DNA of 64,000 nucleotides from Candidatus Bathyarchaeota archaeon. GTDB taxonomy: Archaea; Thermoproteota; Bathyarchaeia; TCS64. Every line of letters starts with the position of its first letter. Position 1 is the stretch's first letter. The position numbers and the translations under genes are program-made. The notes beneath the pieces were generated by a model. That model ran no database searches. It saw only the letters and a program-made list of their open reading frames with translations, and was not told the origin of the DNA. The stretch is from positions 16,971 through 80,970 of the forward strand of contig JAPKYO010000024.1 in assembly GCA_026394265.1 (NCBI GenBank), in the 5' to 3' direction. Of the stretch, positions 24,408 through 32,683 are shown one piece after another.

Positions 24408-26246
24408 ATGGTCAACAGGAATAAGGCGGCGCTGCTCGCCGTCTCGGTCGGGCTCGGAATCATCAGTTGGGTGACGCAGACCCTCGGCATCCTACAACCC
24501 GAGGTCTACAACGCCCTCTCCCTCATCGGCGCCGTCCTTGGCGTCCTATTCATCGGCCACAGCGCCATCAAGACCCTCCTCGGCGGTGTCTTCGGCATCG
24601 ACCTCCTCGCTACCGTTGCCATAGTGGCGTCCATCGCCCTCGGTGAGAACCTCGCAGCGGTTGTCGTCGTCCTCATGCTCGGCGGCGGCGAGATACTTGA
24701 GGAGTACATAAGCGGGCGCGCCAACAGGGCGATAGAGGAACTCATCGACGCGTTCCCCAAGAACACACTCGTCGTACGCGGCGGCGCCGAGGTCGAGGTA
24801 CCCGTCTCCGAGGTCAAGCCCGGGGACGAGGTCGTCGTCAAGCCGGGGGGCATAATCCCCGTCGACGGCGCCATAGTCTCGGGGCGCGCCACCGTCAACC
24901 AGAGCAGCGTCACGGGCGAGCCCCTACCCGTCGAGAAGGCGGAGGGGGACGACGTCCTCAGCGGCTCGATAGTCGAGTTGGGCGCAGTCCACATACGGAC
25001 GCGCGTCGTCGGGGACGACAGCACCTACGGCAGGATAATCGCCATGGTCAAGGAGGCCGAGGAGAATCAGGCCCCGATTGTTCGCCTCGCGGACCGCTTC
25101 GCGGGCTACTACATCCCCGTCATACTCCTGCTCGGGATCGCGGTGTACTGGTTCACGCGTGACCCCCTCAGGATGGCGGCGGTCTTCATAATCAGCTGCC
25201 CCTGCGCCCTCACGCTCGCGACGCCGATGGCGGTCGCCGCCAGCATAGGCAACAGCGCACGCAAAGGTATACTCATCCGAAACGGGGAGAGCCTGCAGAA
25301 GCTCGCCACCGTCGACACCGTGGTCCTCGACAAGACCGGCACACTCACACTCGGCCGCCCCGAGGTGGCGGAGGTCCGGGGCTTCGGCGGTGCCACCAGC
25401 CATCAGGTCCTCGCACTCGCGGCGGGCGCGGAGCGCCACTCCGAACACCCAGTCGCACACGCCGTCATGAAGAAGGCGGAGAAGGAGGGCATCAACCCGA
25501 CGGACTGCTCGGAGGTCGAGACACACCCCGGCCTCGGCATCTGCGTCACCCACGGCGGGACACGCGTCACCGTGGGCAGCGAGAAGCTCCTCCGCCGGCA
25601 GGGCATAGCCATAACCGACGAGGCGGCCGCCTTTTTAGCCCAGCAGAGGACGAACCAGTCAACGATCCTCGTCGCCAGGGATGAGGCGCTCATCGGCGCA
25701 ATAACCGTCTCCGACACGATACGCGACAACGTCAAGGACGTCATAGCCGACGCGAGGCGGAGCGGTGCGCGGAGGATAGTCATCCTCACCGGGGACAAGC
25801 AGGACGTTGCCGACGAGGTCGCCGCCCGCGCCGGCGTTGACGAGGTCGTTGCCGATCTGCTTCCCGCGGAGAAGGTCGCTCACATAAAGCGCCTCAAGGA
25901 GTCAGGCAAGGTCCTCATGGTAGGGGACGGCATCAACGATGCGCCCGCCCTCGCGACCGCCGACGTGGGCGCAGCCATGGGCCTCACGGGCACGGACATC
26001 GCCATAGAGACCGCGGGGATAACCCTCGCCAACAACAACCTCGAAGGGGTCCCGAGGCTCCTCAGGATCGGGCGCGAGACGATGAAGAACGTGAAGCTGA
26101 ACATCGCCTTCGCGTTGACGGTGAACGCCATCGGCATAGTCCTCTCCGCGATGGGGCTCGTCACGCCCCTGACCGCGAGCATCATACACGAGAGCAACGC
26201 CCTCTTAGTGATGCTGAACAGCCTCAGGTTGCTGAGGGTCGACTAG
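24408..26246 (+). CDS. P1B-type heavy-metal ATPase
   Basis: About 612 residues from ATG 24408; a GTG at 24399 directly follows the CsoR stop. Motifs: SVTGEPLPVEK (TGE), SCPCALTLATP with the CPC metal site in TM6, DKTGTLT phosphorylation site, HSEHPVA (HP locus), GDGINDAP hinge. No N-terminal metal-binding domain. The last helix reads IIHESNALLVMLNSL, close to the HEGGT class of P1B-4 pumps, whereas CPC is typical of Cu or Zn/Cd pumps; the combination makes specificity uncertain (Zn2+, Cd2+, Co2+ or Fe2+). Exports metal from the cell and is regulated by CsoR just upstream. Confidence 0.9.
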   Translation: MVNRNKAALLAVSVGLGIISWVTQTLGILQPEVYNALSLIGAVLGVLFIGHSAIKTLLGGVFGIDLLATVAIVASIALGENLAAVVVVLMLGGGEILEEYISGRANRAIEELIDAFPKNTLVVRGGAEVEVPVSEVKPGDEVVVKPGGIIPVDGAIVSGRATVNQSSVTGEPLPVEKAEGDDVLSGSIVELGAVHIRTRVVGDDSTYGRIIAMVKEAEENQAPIVRLADRFAGYYIPVILLLGIAVYWFTRDPLRMAAVFIISCPCALTLATPMAVAASIGNSARKGILIRNGESLQKLATVDTVVLDKTGTLTLGRPEVAEVRGFGGATSHQVLALAAGAERHSEHPVAHAVMKKAEKEGINPTDCSEVETHPGLGICVTHGGTRVTVGSEKLLRRQGIAITDEAAAFLAQQRTNQSTILVARDEALIGAITVSDTIRDNVKDVIADARRSGARRIVILTGDKQDVADEVAARAGVDEVVADLLPAEKVAHIKRLKESGKVLMVGDGINDAPALATADVGAAMGLTGTDIAIETAGITLANNNLEGVPRLLRIGRETMKNVKLNIAFALTVNAIGIVLSAMGLVTPLTASIIHESNALLVMLNSLRLLRVD

Positions 26247-26524
26247 CCCCTTCTCCGAGGGGGATTGCACTCTTTGGGCGTCACTGCATCGAGTAGTTGT
26301 GCGCCCCTCTCGCTGAGGACGTAGGTCCTTGAGGGGTAGCGTCCCCTCGTCTTGCGTGTTGAGGATACCCTGATCAGGTCCTCTTTGAGGCAGTAGGCGA
26401 GGTATCTGTTCAGCCTCCCGTAGCCGCGTCCCCTCTCTTGGCTTAGTTTAGAGTAGGTGGCGGGTGCGTGCCTCTTTACCTGTCCTAGGAAGGAGGTTAG
26501 GGTTCTAAGGCCATGGTTATCCAT
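26243..26524 (-). CDS. Winged-helix DNA-binding protein
   Basis: 93 residues. Helical segments followed by a basic wing (RVSSTRKTRGRYPSRTYVLS) fit an archaeal winged HTH of the kind found in small transcription regulators. The last residues are basic (PPRRRG). Its stop overlaps the ATPase stop by 4 bp on the other strand. Target unknown; a regulator of nearby genes is possible. Confidence 0.62.
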   Translation of the reverse strand: MDNHGLRTLTSFLGQVKRHAPATYSKLSQERGRGYGRLNRYLAYCLKEDLIRVSSTRKTRGRYPSRTYVLSERGAQLLDAVTPKECNPPRRRG

Positions 26525-26595
26525 CTATCAAAATTTAGCTAAATACTCTTGTTTAAAAACATTTTTAAATAATGGATGGGTGAAAAAGCATAGAC

Positions 26596-26769
26596 ATGTC
26601 CGAGGATGATGAGAAGAAGTATAAGTATCATACCGTGAACCTCCCCGAGAACCTCGCCTCAAAGATCGAGGAAGTGATCGGCAGCGAAAAGCACGGTTAC
26701 ACGAGTGTACCCGACTTCGTGAAGAGCGCCGTACGTAGATACCTTCGGGATCTTGGCTACTTAGTTTGA
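26596..26769 (+). CDS. Small ribbon-helix-helix protein
   Basis: 57 residues, ATG at 26596. After an acidic start, HTVNLPENLASKIEEVI forms the beta strand and helix 1, and SVPDFVKSAVRRYLRDLG the second helix of a CopG/Arc-like RHH domain. Such proteins act as small repressors or antitoxins. The frame ends at TGA 26767-26769 but stays open in the same frame to 27102, so the present stop may truncate a longer protein. Confidence 0.6.
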   Translation: MSEDDEKKYKYHTVNLPENLASKIEEVIGSEKHGYTSVPDFVKSAVRRYLRDLGYLV

Positions 26770-27102
26770 TCGCGTGCTAATCTGTTTAAAATAGATGCAA
26801 GCGACACAAAAGCCACACTCGAGGAGCACGCCAGCAACCCGGAGACGGGGTGCAAGGACTGGGGCGTCTTCCTCGGCGTCTCCGGCGCCAAGCGCAGGTT
26901 CGTTATAGTTGGGAAGGACGTCGTCGAGGGGCACCGAGAGTGGGGCGCCACGCGTATCCCCCTCGAACTCGTAGAGGAGATATGCCTGCTCCTCCCGCGG
27001 GAGAGCGTCGCCTCTGTCATAGGCGAGGCCGAGGCACTCGGCAGGAGGATCAGGCTCAGGAAACACGGGAGGGGAGAAGCGAGGGATGTTCAGGTTTCTT
27101 AG
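26770..27102 (+). pseudogene. Open frame continuing in frame after the RHH stop
   Basis: After TGA 26767-26769 the same frame continues for 110 codons (including NLFKIDASDTKATLEEH, KDWGVFLGVSGAKRRFVIV, and EICLLLPRESVASVIGEAE) to TAG at 27100. Codon use is host-like, so it looks like real coding sequence, but no ATG, GTG or TTG lies at its start. Either the RHH gene was once longer and acquired a nonsense codon, or this part is a separate gene with a rare start. Function of the domain unknown. Confidence 0.4.
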
Positions 27103-27357
27103 GAAACTGATCGGGATGGGAGCGACCCGCGTGGTCTACGCGGAGGCATCGGGGGAGAGGAAGGTGCGCGTCCTCGAGGATACGCCAGTGATAGGTTCAC
27201 GCTCATCATCGCGCTGATGATCGTCTTCTTCGTCGGCCTCATCAGCCTCGAGGTGATGCACATAGCGTTCCTCGGGGCGTGGAACGAGGCGATATTCAAC
27301 GGCCTCATGCTCGTCGTCGGCACAATCGTCGGCGCCGTCTGGAGCAAGAGCCAGTAG
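27087..27357 (+). pseudogene. Small membrane protein split by an apparent frameshift
   Basis: ATG at 27087 opens a frame (MFRFLRKLIGMGATRVVYA...RVLEDT) that ends at a TGA near 27220. Around 27180-27192 a second frame takes over: SDRFTLIIALMIVFF and FNGLMLVVGTIVGAV, two hydrophobic segments ending with SKSQ and TAG at 27355. Joined by a one-base shift, they give one protein of about 90 residues with two membrane helices. Looks like a frameshifted gene or a sequencing error, in a patch where the previous gene is also interrupted. Confidence 0.45.
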
Positions 27358-27384
27358 ACGCGGCCCCAAGCCTTACCGTCCTTT

Positions 27385-27855
27385 CTATGAATGGGTCGAG
27401 TCGATGAATTCCCGTAACGATATGACCTCCAGCTCCGTCACCCTCTTCATGGCGTCGTCGTTTGTGACAAACGCGTCAGCACCCCCCGCTAAGCAGGCGG
27501 CGATCTGGATTGCGTCGGCGGGCCTGAGGTTGTACCTCGCCCTGAGCCCGGCGGCCTCCTCAGCGACTACAGCGTCGACTGTCCTCATCTCTAGGTTCGG
27601 GAACGTCGTCAACGTGTAGATGTAGTCGTCCACGAGATCCTGTTTACCGAGCCTCTTGGGGTTGACGAGCACCTCCATCATGGTCAGAGTGGAGGTCATC
27701 GCTTTGGTCTCTCCCCTTTCGATCATGTTGAAGATTTCGTCAGTCAGCGGAGCATAGGTGGGGTTGTCTTCGTATTGGTAGATGAAGACCATGGTGTCGA
27801 GCCCGATGAGGGCGTGTCCGAGAAGCGCCTTTCTCAGCCTTCCCGCGGCTTCCAA
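27385..27855 (-). CDS. vapC: PIN-domain toxin (second VapC-like)
   Basis: 156 residues. PIN-domain acids: Asp in LIGLDTMVFIY (near 19), Glu in MMEVLVNPKRLG (near 60), Asp in RPADAIQIAACLA (near 113), and FVTNDDAM. TTG start at 27855 overlaps the antitoxin gene by 22 bp. An RNase toxin paired with an AbrB-type antitoxin, unlike the first VapBC pair, which has a different antitoxin type. Confidence 0.85.
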   Translation of the reverse strand: MEAAGRLRKALLGHALIGLDTMVFIYQYEDNPTYAPLTDEIFNMIERGETKAMTSTLTMMEVLVNPKRLGKQDLVDDYIYTLTTFPNLEMRTVDAVVAEEAAGLRARYNLRPADAIQIAACLAGGADAFVTNDDAMKRVTELEVISLREFIDSTHS

Positions 27856-28082
27856 TCGTCTCTCTCCTTATCGACGTACTCCGCCGCATCGACGCCCTCC
27901 CAAGCCTCCTTGTGAAGACCTCTCATCCACTTCGTGTAGTTCGCGGGTTTCTTTCTCATGACGATCTTGCCCTCTTGGAGGGTTACTGTGAGTTCGTCGC
28001 CGGTTTCGAGGCCTATGTTGTCCCGGATATCCTTCGGTATGACCACTTGGCCCTTCCCGCTCACGCGGACAGTCTCCGTCAA
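27834..28082 (-). CDS. AbrB/MazE-type antitoxin
   Basis: 82 residues. The N-terminal half is a SpoVT/AbrB swapped-hairpin DNA-binding domain (VRVSGKGQVVIPKDIRDNIGL, GDELTVTLQEGKIVMR). The C-terminal half (YTKWMRGLHKEAWEG...) should bind the PIN toxin. It neutralises the toxin and likely autoregulates the operon. AT-rich promoter at 28090-28150. Confidence 0.88.
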   Translation of the reverse strand: MTETVRVSGKGQVVIPKDIRDNIGLETGDELTVTLQEGKIVMRKKPANYTKWMRGLHKEAWEGVDAAEYVDKERDDWKPREG

Positions 28083-28252
28083 TTCCTACTCCCCATTCAT
28101 TCTTCTTACTTTCTGAATATATGTCTTACTTTTTCCATTGATGTAAAGCGGGAAATAGTGTAACATAAGAATCGGCTCGACTTTGACCGCAACTTTCAGA
28201 CTCAAAGCATTAAAACAGCCGCGCCTCCTGCTGCTCAAGGTGAGTTGGGTTG

Positions 28253-29302
28253 ATGGGCGAGGAGGAGATGTGGCGCGCCGTCGAGGCACGCGACGCGTCG
28301 GTGGACGGCAAGTTCGTTCTGGCAGTACGTACTACCTGTATCTACTGTCGCCCCTCCTGCCCAAGCAGGCACCCGAAACGGGAGAACGTCGAGTTCTACC
28401 CCACACCGGAGGCCGCCGAGGCCGCCGGGTACCGCCCCTGCCTACGCTGCAAGCCACGGGACACCGACGCCCCCCAGATCGCTTGGGTGAAAAAGGCCTG
28501 CGACTACATACGCCGTCGCCCCGAGGAGAAGATCACACTCGAATCCCTCAGCCGGGAGGCGGGGGTCAGCGCCTACCACCTGCAGAGGACATTCAAGCGC
28601 GTCATGGGGGTGAGCCCGCGCCAGTACCAGGAGACGTGCCGCATCGAGCGCCTCAAGGGGCAGCTGCGCGAGGGCAAGCCGGTGACGAAGGCCGTCTACG
28701 GCGCCGGCTACGGCTCCACGAGTTGGCTCTACAGGGACTCGAAGGCGAAGCTGGGGATGACTCCGGGGGCCTACCGGCGCAGGGGCGAGGGGATGAGCAT
28801 ACGGTACAGGATCGTGGACAGCCCCCTGGGGAGGCTCATCGTCGCCCGGACCGGCCACGGCGTCTGCTACCTCGGCATCTGGGACGACGAGGAGACGCTT
28901 GAGGCTTCGCTGCGCGCCGAGTACCCACGGGCGGAGCTGACACGCGAGGAGGGAAAACCTGACCCGTGGACGCGTGGGATACTCGAATACCTCGCGGGCA
29001 GAGCCTCGGAGCTGGGCGGCATCCCCGTCGACGTCGTGGGGACGGAGTTCCAGCGCAGGGTCTGGGGGGAGCTTCAGGCTATACCCCGGGGGCAGACGCG
29101 GACATACGGTGATGTGGCACGATCTATGGGTCGCCCCGAGGCGGTGCGCGCCGTCGGCAGGGCGTGCGCCACAAACCCCGTCTCACTATTGATCCCCTGT
29201 CACAGGGTCGTCGGCAAGTCCGGGGACCTTCACGGCTACCACTGGGGGCTCGACTGCAAGAAGACGCTGCTTGAGGCGGAGAAACGCACCGCCGCCCCGT
29301 GA
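28253..29302 (+). CDS. ada: Ada: adaptive-response regulator / O6-methylguanine methyltransferase
   Basis: About 349 residues with the full three-domain order of bacterial Ada. The N-terminal zinc domain has Cys in TTCIYCRPSCPSR and CLRCKP (equivalent to C38/C42/C69/C72 of E. coli Ada, with one extra Cys). A tandem AraC-type HTH follows (ESLSREAGVSAYHLQRTF; AVYGAGYGSTSWLYR), then the MGMT domain with NPVSLLIPCHRVVG. The first Cys accepts methyl from phosphotriesters and turns the protein into an activator; the PCHR Cys repairs O6-methylguanine. Ada is mainly bacterial, so the gene was probably acquired by transfer. It meets AlkA end to end. Confidence 0.92.
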   Translation: MGEEEMWRAVEARDASVDGKFVLAVRTTCIYCRPSCPSRHPKRENVEFYPTPEAAEAAGYRPCLRCKPRDTDAPQIAWVKKACDYIRRRPEEKITLESLSREAGVSAYHLQRTFKRVMGVSPRQYQETCRIERLKGQLREGKPVTKAVYGAGYGSTSWLYRDSKAKLGMTPGAYRRRGEGMSIRYRIVDSPLGRLIVARTGHGVCYLGIWDDEETLEASLRAEYPRAELTREEGKPDPWTRGILEYLAGRASELGGIPVDVVGTEFQRRVWGELQAIPRGQTRTYGDVARSMGRPEAVRAVGRACATNPVSLLIPCHRVVGKSGDLHGYHWGLDCKKTLLEAEKRTAAP

Positions 29303-29980
29303 CTACGGTTTTCCGCCGAGGTAGTCGAACCACGCGACGCGTGCCGCGGCGGACCGCCATGGGCGCCAGGCCTCACCTATGGCGTCGAACTACTCCAGCG
29401 AGGGGGGCGCGGCCAGCCCTTTGATGCGCGTTATGGCGCTGATGAGGGCGAGGTCGCCGCGCGGCCAGACGTCGGGGCGGCGCAGAGCCATGAGCAGGTA
29501 GATGTCGGCGCTCCAGCGCCCGATGCCCTTTAGCTCCATGAGTCGCCCACGAGCCTCATCGTCACCCAGCCGCTCCAGCTCCCCGAGGTCGAACGAGTCG
29601 TCGAGTAGGCTCCCCGCGAGCAGCCGCACGTAGCCCGCCTTCTGGCGGCTGAAGCCTATCCCCCTCAACTCAGCGTCGCCCAGCTCTAGGAATGTCTCCG
29701 GCGCGGGTTCCCCGGTCCTCGCGGCGAGTCGGTCGTACGCCGCCTTGGCGGATGAGAGTGAGACCTGCTGTTCGAGGATTATCCTGACGAGTGCGGGGAA
29801 CCCGGGTGGGCGTGCCCAGAGTGGCGGCGTGCCGTGGCGCCTGACGACGGAGGCGAGGTCGGGGTCGCGATCCGATAGGACGTCGACGGCCTCCCTGAGC
29901 CTCCCCTCGTCGAGTAGCTGCATCTCCATGTGCGCTCCGGGCTTCCACTCTGGTTGATGGCTGATAATCTTAGCGCCCAC
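29303..29980 (-). CDS. alkA: AlkA-like 3-methyladenine DNA glycosylase with in-frame TAG
   Basis: The uninterrupted part is 196 residues (29390-29980): HhH-GPD fold with the hairpin LMELKGIGRWSAD (148-160) and catalytic Asp176 in PRGDLAL. At 29390-29392 the frame meets TAG, but reading on gives 28 more residues (FDAIGEAWRPW...ARVAWFDYLGGKP) that are the typical AlkA C-terminus (EAWRPWRS..A..~W), then TAG at 29303. The extended end abuts the Ada stop at 29302. A GAG-to-TAG change, a sequencing error or pyrrolysine are possible. ATG start at 29980 or Met18. It removes alkylated bases alongside Ada. Confidence 0.8.
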
Positions 29981-30035
29981 CCGGGGCTGCGACGTTGTTC
30001 GCCGTCGGCGAGGTGCCGCTAAAAAAAATGTGGTT

Positions 30036-30332
30036 CTACTCCTTGACGTTGGTTACCCCCGCGTTGAGGTGTAGAACCGATGGGAACTTGGCTAGGTAGT
30101 GGACCCACTCCTGGCTGATGGTCTCGGGGTTTGCGGCGACGTACGCCTCGTGTTCCTTGCAGTAGCGTCCCGTGCATTTTGGGTCTGCGTTTATGATCAT
30201 GTGCATCCTGAGTGAGCCGGGGCCCTGGTCGGTTTGGTAGCCGCACCCCTTGACGGGGCACGTGAACACGGATATGTGCCCCCGTTCCTTGTCGAGTAGG
30301 TAGTACCTATTGTACTTGGGGTCTATCTCCAT
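30036..30332 (-). CDS. Small zinc-finger-like hypothetical protein
   Basis: 98 residues. The middle part, FTCPVKGCGYQTDQGPGSLRMHMI followed by KCTGRYC, has C-x4-C ... H-x(n)-C spacing that suggests a C2H2-like or treble-clef zinc site. The N-terminal MEIDPKYNRYYLL and the C-terminal helix are not recognised. A DNA- or RNA-binding role is possible but not shown. ATG start; the upstream 270 bp hold no gene. Confidence 0.55.
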   Translation of the reverse strand: MEIDPKYNRYYLLDKERGHISVFTCPVKGCGYQTDQGPGSLRMHMIINADPKCTGRYCKEHEAYVAANPETISQEWVHYLAKFPSVLHLNAGVTNVKE

Positions 30333-30609
30333 CGTCGTGCTTCTTCCCGCCTGTGGCCCCGGGCGGCCCCCGCTCTCTGGGGTTCTGGTAGAATCTGTCC
30401 GCCGCTGACACGCGGTCTGGTTCGGCCTCTGCCCGGGCCTCCGGGTGGGCGCTGGGGATTAGCCCAACGATGGGAATTTTTACGCTTTTGGTTGCATGGT
30501 CTCCGCGGCTCGATGGACCGCTCGGAGCCAATATGATCTGCCGCATGAGGGGTAATAAGCTTAGTGTCTGCAGACGGTAACCACAGACCCCTCTCGCCCT
30601 CGATACAAC
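30333..30609. other. Intergenic region upstream of the zinc-finger gene
   Basis: Probably holds the promoter of the 98-aa gene on the minus strand. No gene, tRNA or clear hairpin was seen. Confidence 0.35.
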
Positions 30610-30900
30610 CTATCTAGAAAATTCGGATTTACCTCTTTTTCCACTCGAACAACCCCTCAAATCAAACCAACAAGGAGACACCCCCAACAAATTCACCCCC
30701 ACAACCTTCAATAGACCAACGAGAAAAAAAGGAGCAAAACATAAACCAAACACAAACAAATACACCACAAACAAGTGTATATCAGAGCCCTCAACCAAAT
30801 ACAACCGCAGCAAACTACCTAAGAGACCAATGAAGGAGACAAACCCGAGGCATACGAGAAAACACTGAACCCCACCTAGAAGAAGACTCAATTCCCCCAC
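30610..30900 (-). CDS. Possible small membrane protein
   Basis: 96 residues, ATG at 30900. Three hydrophobic stretches (about 4-28, 42-58, 60-76) and a basic C-terminus (SSGKRGKSEFSR). The strand is unusually rich in A and C on the plus side, so the hydrophobic translation may be partly a composition effect. No family recognised. Confidence 0.3.
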   Translation of the reverse strand: MGELSLLLGGVQCFLVCLGFVSFIGLLGSLLRLYLVEGSDIHLFVVYLFVFGLCFAPFFLVGLLKVVGVNLLGVSPCWFDLRGCSSGKRGKSEFSR

Positions 30901-31498
30901 ATACGGGTGAAGACCGACTTAATACACCCCCCTCATCCTCTAGATGCGCGGTTTCTCACACGAGTAGAGAGTTGAAGCAAATAAGAAGCTTTTATGAAAG
31001 CTTCTCCTCCGCATCGAGGAACCTCCTCACATTGGCTATGGTTTATTTCCCCCTCGTCCACTAGATGGCTATTTCATGGATGAAGATGAGTCGCCTGTTC
31101 ACCACATTTTTGAGTCAGAGTTTATTGGATGAGTTCACGATTTTGTCTTGGCGTGGATAGCTGAGTTTGCGTATAACTGATCCGTATATGGCTGAGGGAG
31201 TCGTGGAGCCGCCTCGGTTTTATATATAAGACAATAAACTGCCACGGTTTTATTGCGGCCCAGGAATTCAATAAAAGGGTTGAGAGAGCCATTATTTTTT
31301 CGCTTATATTTAATATCACATATTATTTGTTTTCCCACTTAGAGATATTTAATCCCATATATTTGAAGATTAATTATTTAATCGAATTAATTGATGATTA
31401 ATATCCGGTGTTTATTTATTTAATGATGATTTGGATTTACTCTTTGTTTTACTCCATCTCGGTTAGATTTATGGATCAAAGCAGATTCAACCCGATAT
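30901..31498. other. AT-rich gene-free region with hairpin and short direct repeat
   Basis: About 600 bp without a convincing gene. It contains a perfect 9-bp hairpin at 30984-31005 (AGAAGCTTT-TATG-AAAGCTTCT), and two similar 20-mers (CCCCCTCATCCTCTAGATG near 30926 and CCCCCTCGTCCACTAGATG near 31048). An AT-rich TATATATAAG stretch lies near 31212. Looks like eroded mobile-element sequence; a small RNA cannot be excluded. Confidence 0.4.
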
Positions 31499-31774
31499 AT
31501 GGACCGTTTTTCCTCATACCTCTTCAGACAAGTATACGATAGAGTCGCCGGTCTAGGTGATTGACTAGCCGAACTAGACCAAGTCGTCGACTGGGAAAGC
31601 TTCAGACCAATAATACGGGCAATGTACGCAAACAACACCCACCTCGGAGGCGGATCGAATACTGACGAGGTGGTGATGGTGAAGCTCCTCATCCTCCAGC
31701 AGTGGTACGGCCTCATAAGCTGGAGAAACTGGAACTCAACCGCACCACAATCATATTCCGCAACGGCTCAATAA
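31499..31774 (+). pseudogene. Decayed IS5-family transposase, N-terminal fragment
   Basis: Frame from 31499 (MDRFSSYLFRQVYDRVAG) passes an in-frame TGA at 31562-31564 and continues LAELDQVVDWESFRPIIRAM, TDEVVMVKLLILQQWYGLIS, ending at TAA 31772. This is the DUF772/InsH N-terminal domain of IS5-type transposases (WE.FRP.., D.VVM.K.L.LQ..YGL). The DDE catalytic domain is missing. A stop codon and truncation show it is dead. Terminal inverted repeats were not found. Confidence 0.7.
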
Positions 31775-31905
31775 TCATCGCCCTCCCCAACAGTGAGAAC
31801 CTCCTACACGGCTACACTGCTCCTCGTCGTCTGCGACGAAGCCGCCAGAACATTCACAAGCCCTAGGACTAGAGATCAAGGGAAGCATAGGCGTAATCAT
31901 CCAAA
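31720..31905 (+). pseudogene. Decayed terminase-like ATPase fragment
   Basis: Frame from 31720: LEKLELNRTTIIFRNGSIII then ALPNSENLLHGYTA, followed after a one-base shift by TLLLVVCDEAARTF. The pattern of NGS..ALP.S...L.G.TA, then hydrophobic strand and DEAA is that of the ATPase domain of terminase large subunits and related viral packaging ATPases (Walker B DEA). Only this middle part remains; it begins right where the IS5 fragment ends. A relic of a virus or provirus. Confidence 0.5.
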
Positions 31906-32213
31906 CCCTCAACGAGAAGCTCGCCACACAAGCCGACGCACTCGACGGGATTGATGACCTATCCCGGGTCATTTACCTAAATGTCGACACCTATCAGTCG
32001 GCGAGGCGGGAAATCGAGGCACAAGCACCAGCCCGGAAAAGGGGGACGCTGATCCCACCCCCAGCCGTCTACGCTTCCGAGGGGAGAATCTCACGACCGA
32101 TTGTAACCTTACCCCCTCGGGACCCGCACTCCGACTCCGGATACCCGCACCAGATAAATATCACCGAGCCGTCTGAATGTCATCTCCCTTCAAAGACGTC
32201 GGAGAATTCCCAT
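31906..32213. other. Open but unassigned sequence after the remnants
   Basis: A plus-strand frame is open from about 31866 (GLEIKGSIGVIIQTLNEKLA, VIYLNVDTYQSARREIEA), likely another gene relic. No start and no family recognised. The promoter of the following membrane protein gene should lie in the last 40 bp. Confidence 0.3.
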
Positions 32214-32615
32214 TTGGCCGAACTTACCCTCGCCGTATCCTCACAGATCTTCCTCCTAGCCCTGCTCGCCTACGCATACCTCAGATACAGGGCTCGCGAC
32301 ATCAGGGGACACGGCTACATCCTCGTCACGGCGACGTTCATCCATTATGCCTCGGTCCTCGCCCTCATGGTCCCTGTGCTGATCGGCGAGTACCCCATCT
32401 TCGCTGCCGACCCCTTCGATTTCTTCGCCCTCGCCAACATCATACACGCCGTGACGGGCGCTGCAGCCATGATACTCTCCACGTACATCTCTGCTAGGTG
32501 GCTACTCAACCGCTTCGACACACGCGGGTGCCGGGGGAGAAATATGATGCGCCTTACCATCCTCAACTGGGTCGTCTCCCTGGTCATCGGATTGATCATG
32601 CACCTCACTACCTGA
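32214..32615 (+). CDS. Four-helix membrane protein
   Basis: 133 residues, TTG start at 32214. Four hydrophobic segments (about 5-22, 36-60, 71-93, 110-132). Histidines lie within or next to helices (ATFIHYASV, NIIHAVTG, LIMHLTT), which could bind heme as in cytochrome b561-like or DUF420-type proteins, but this is only suggestive. The next gene encodes a ferredoxin 68 bp downstream, so an electron-transfer link is possible. Confidence 0.6.
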   Translation: MAELTLAVSSQIFLLALLAYAYLRYRARDIRGHGYILVTATFIHYASVLALMVPVLIGEYPIFAADPFDFFALANIIHAVTGAAAMILSTYISARWLLNRFDTRGCRGRNMMRLTILNWVVSLVIGLIMHLTT

Positions 32616-32683
32616 CCTCCCGTTCCCTCGGTCAACGTTTAAACCACCTCCTTCCTAACTGGGGAACAGGAAGTAAAACTACC

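Noticed and set aside
29390..29392. Pyrrolysine codon as the firm explanation for TAG in alkA
   Set aside because: No pyl genes in the window and TAG is used as an ordinary stop by many neighbouring genes; kept only as one possibility.
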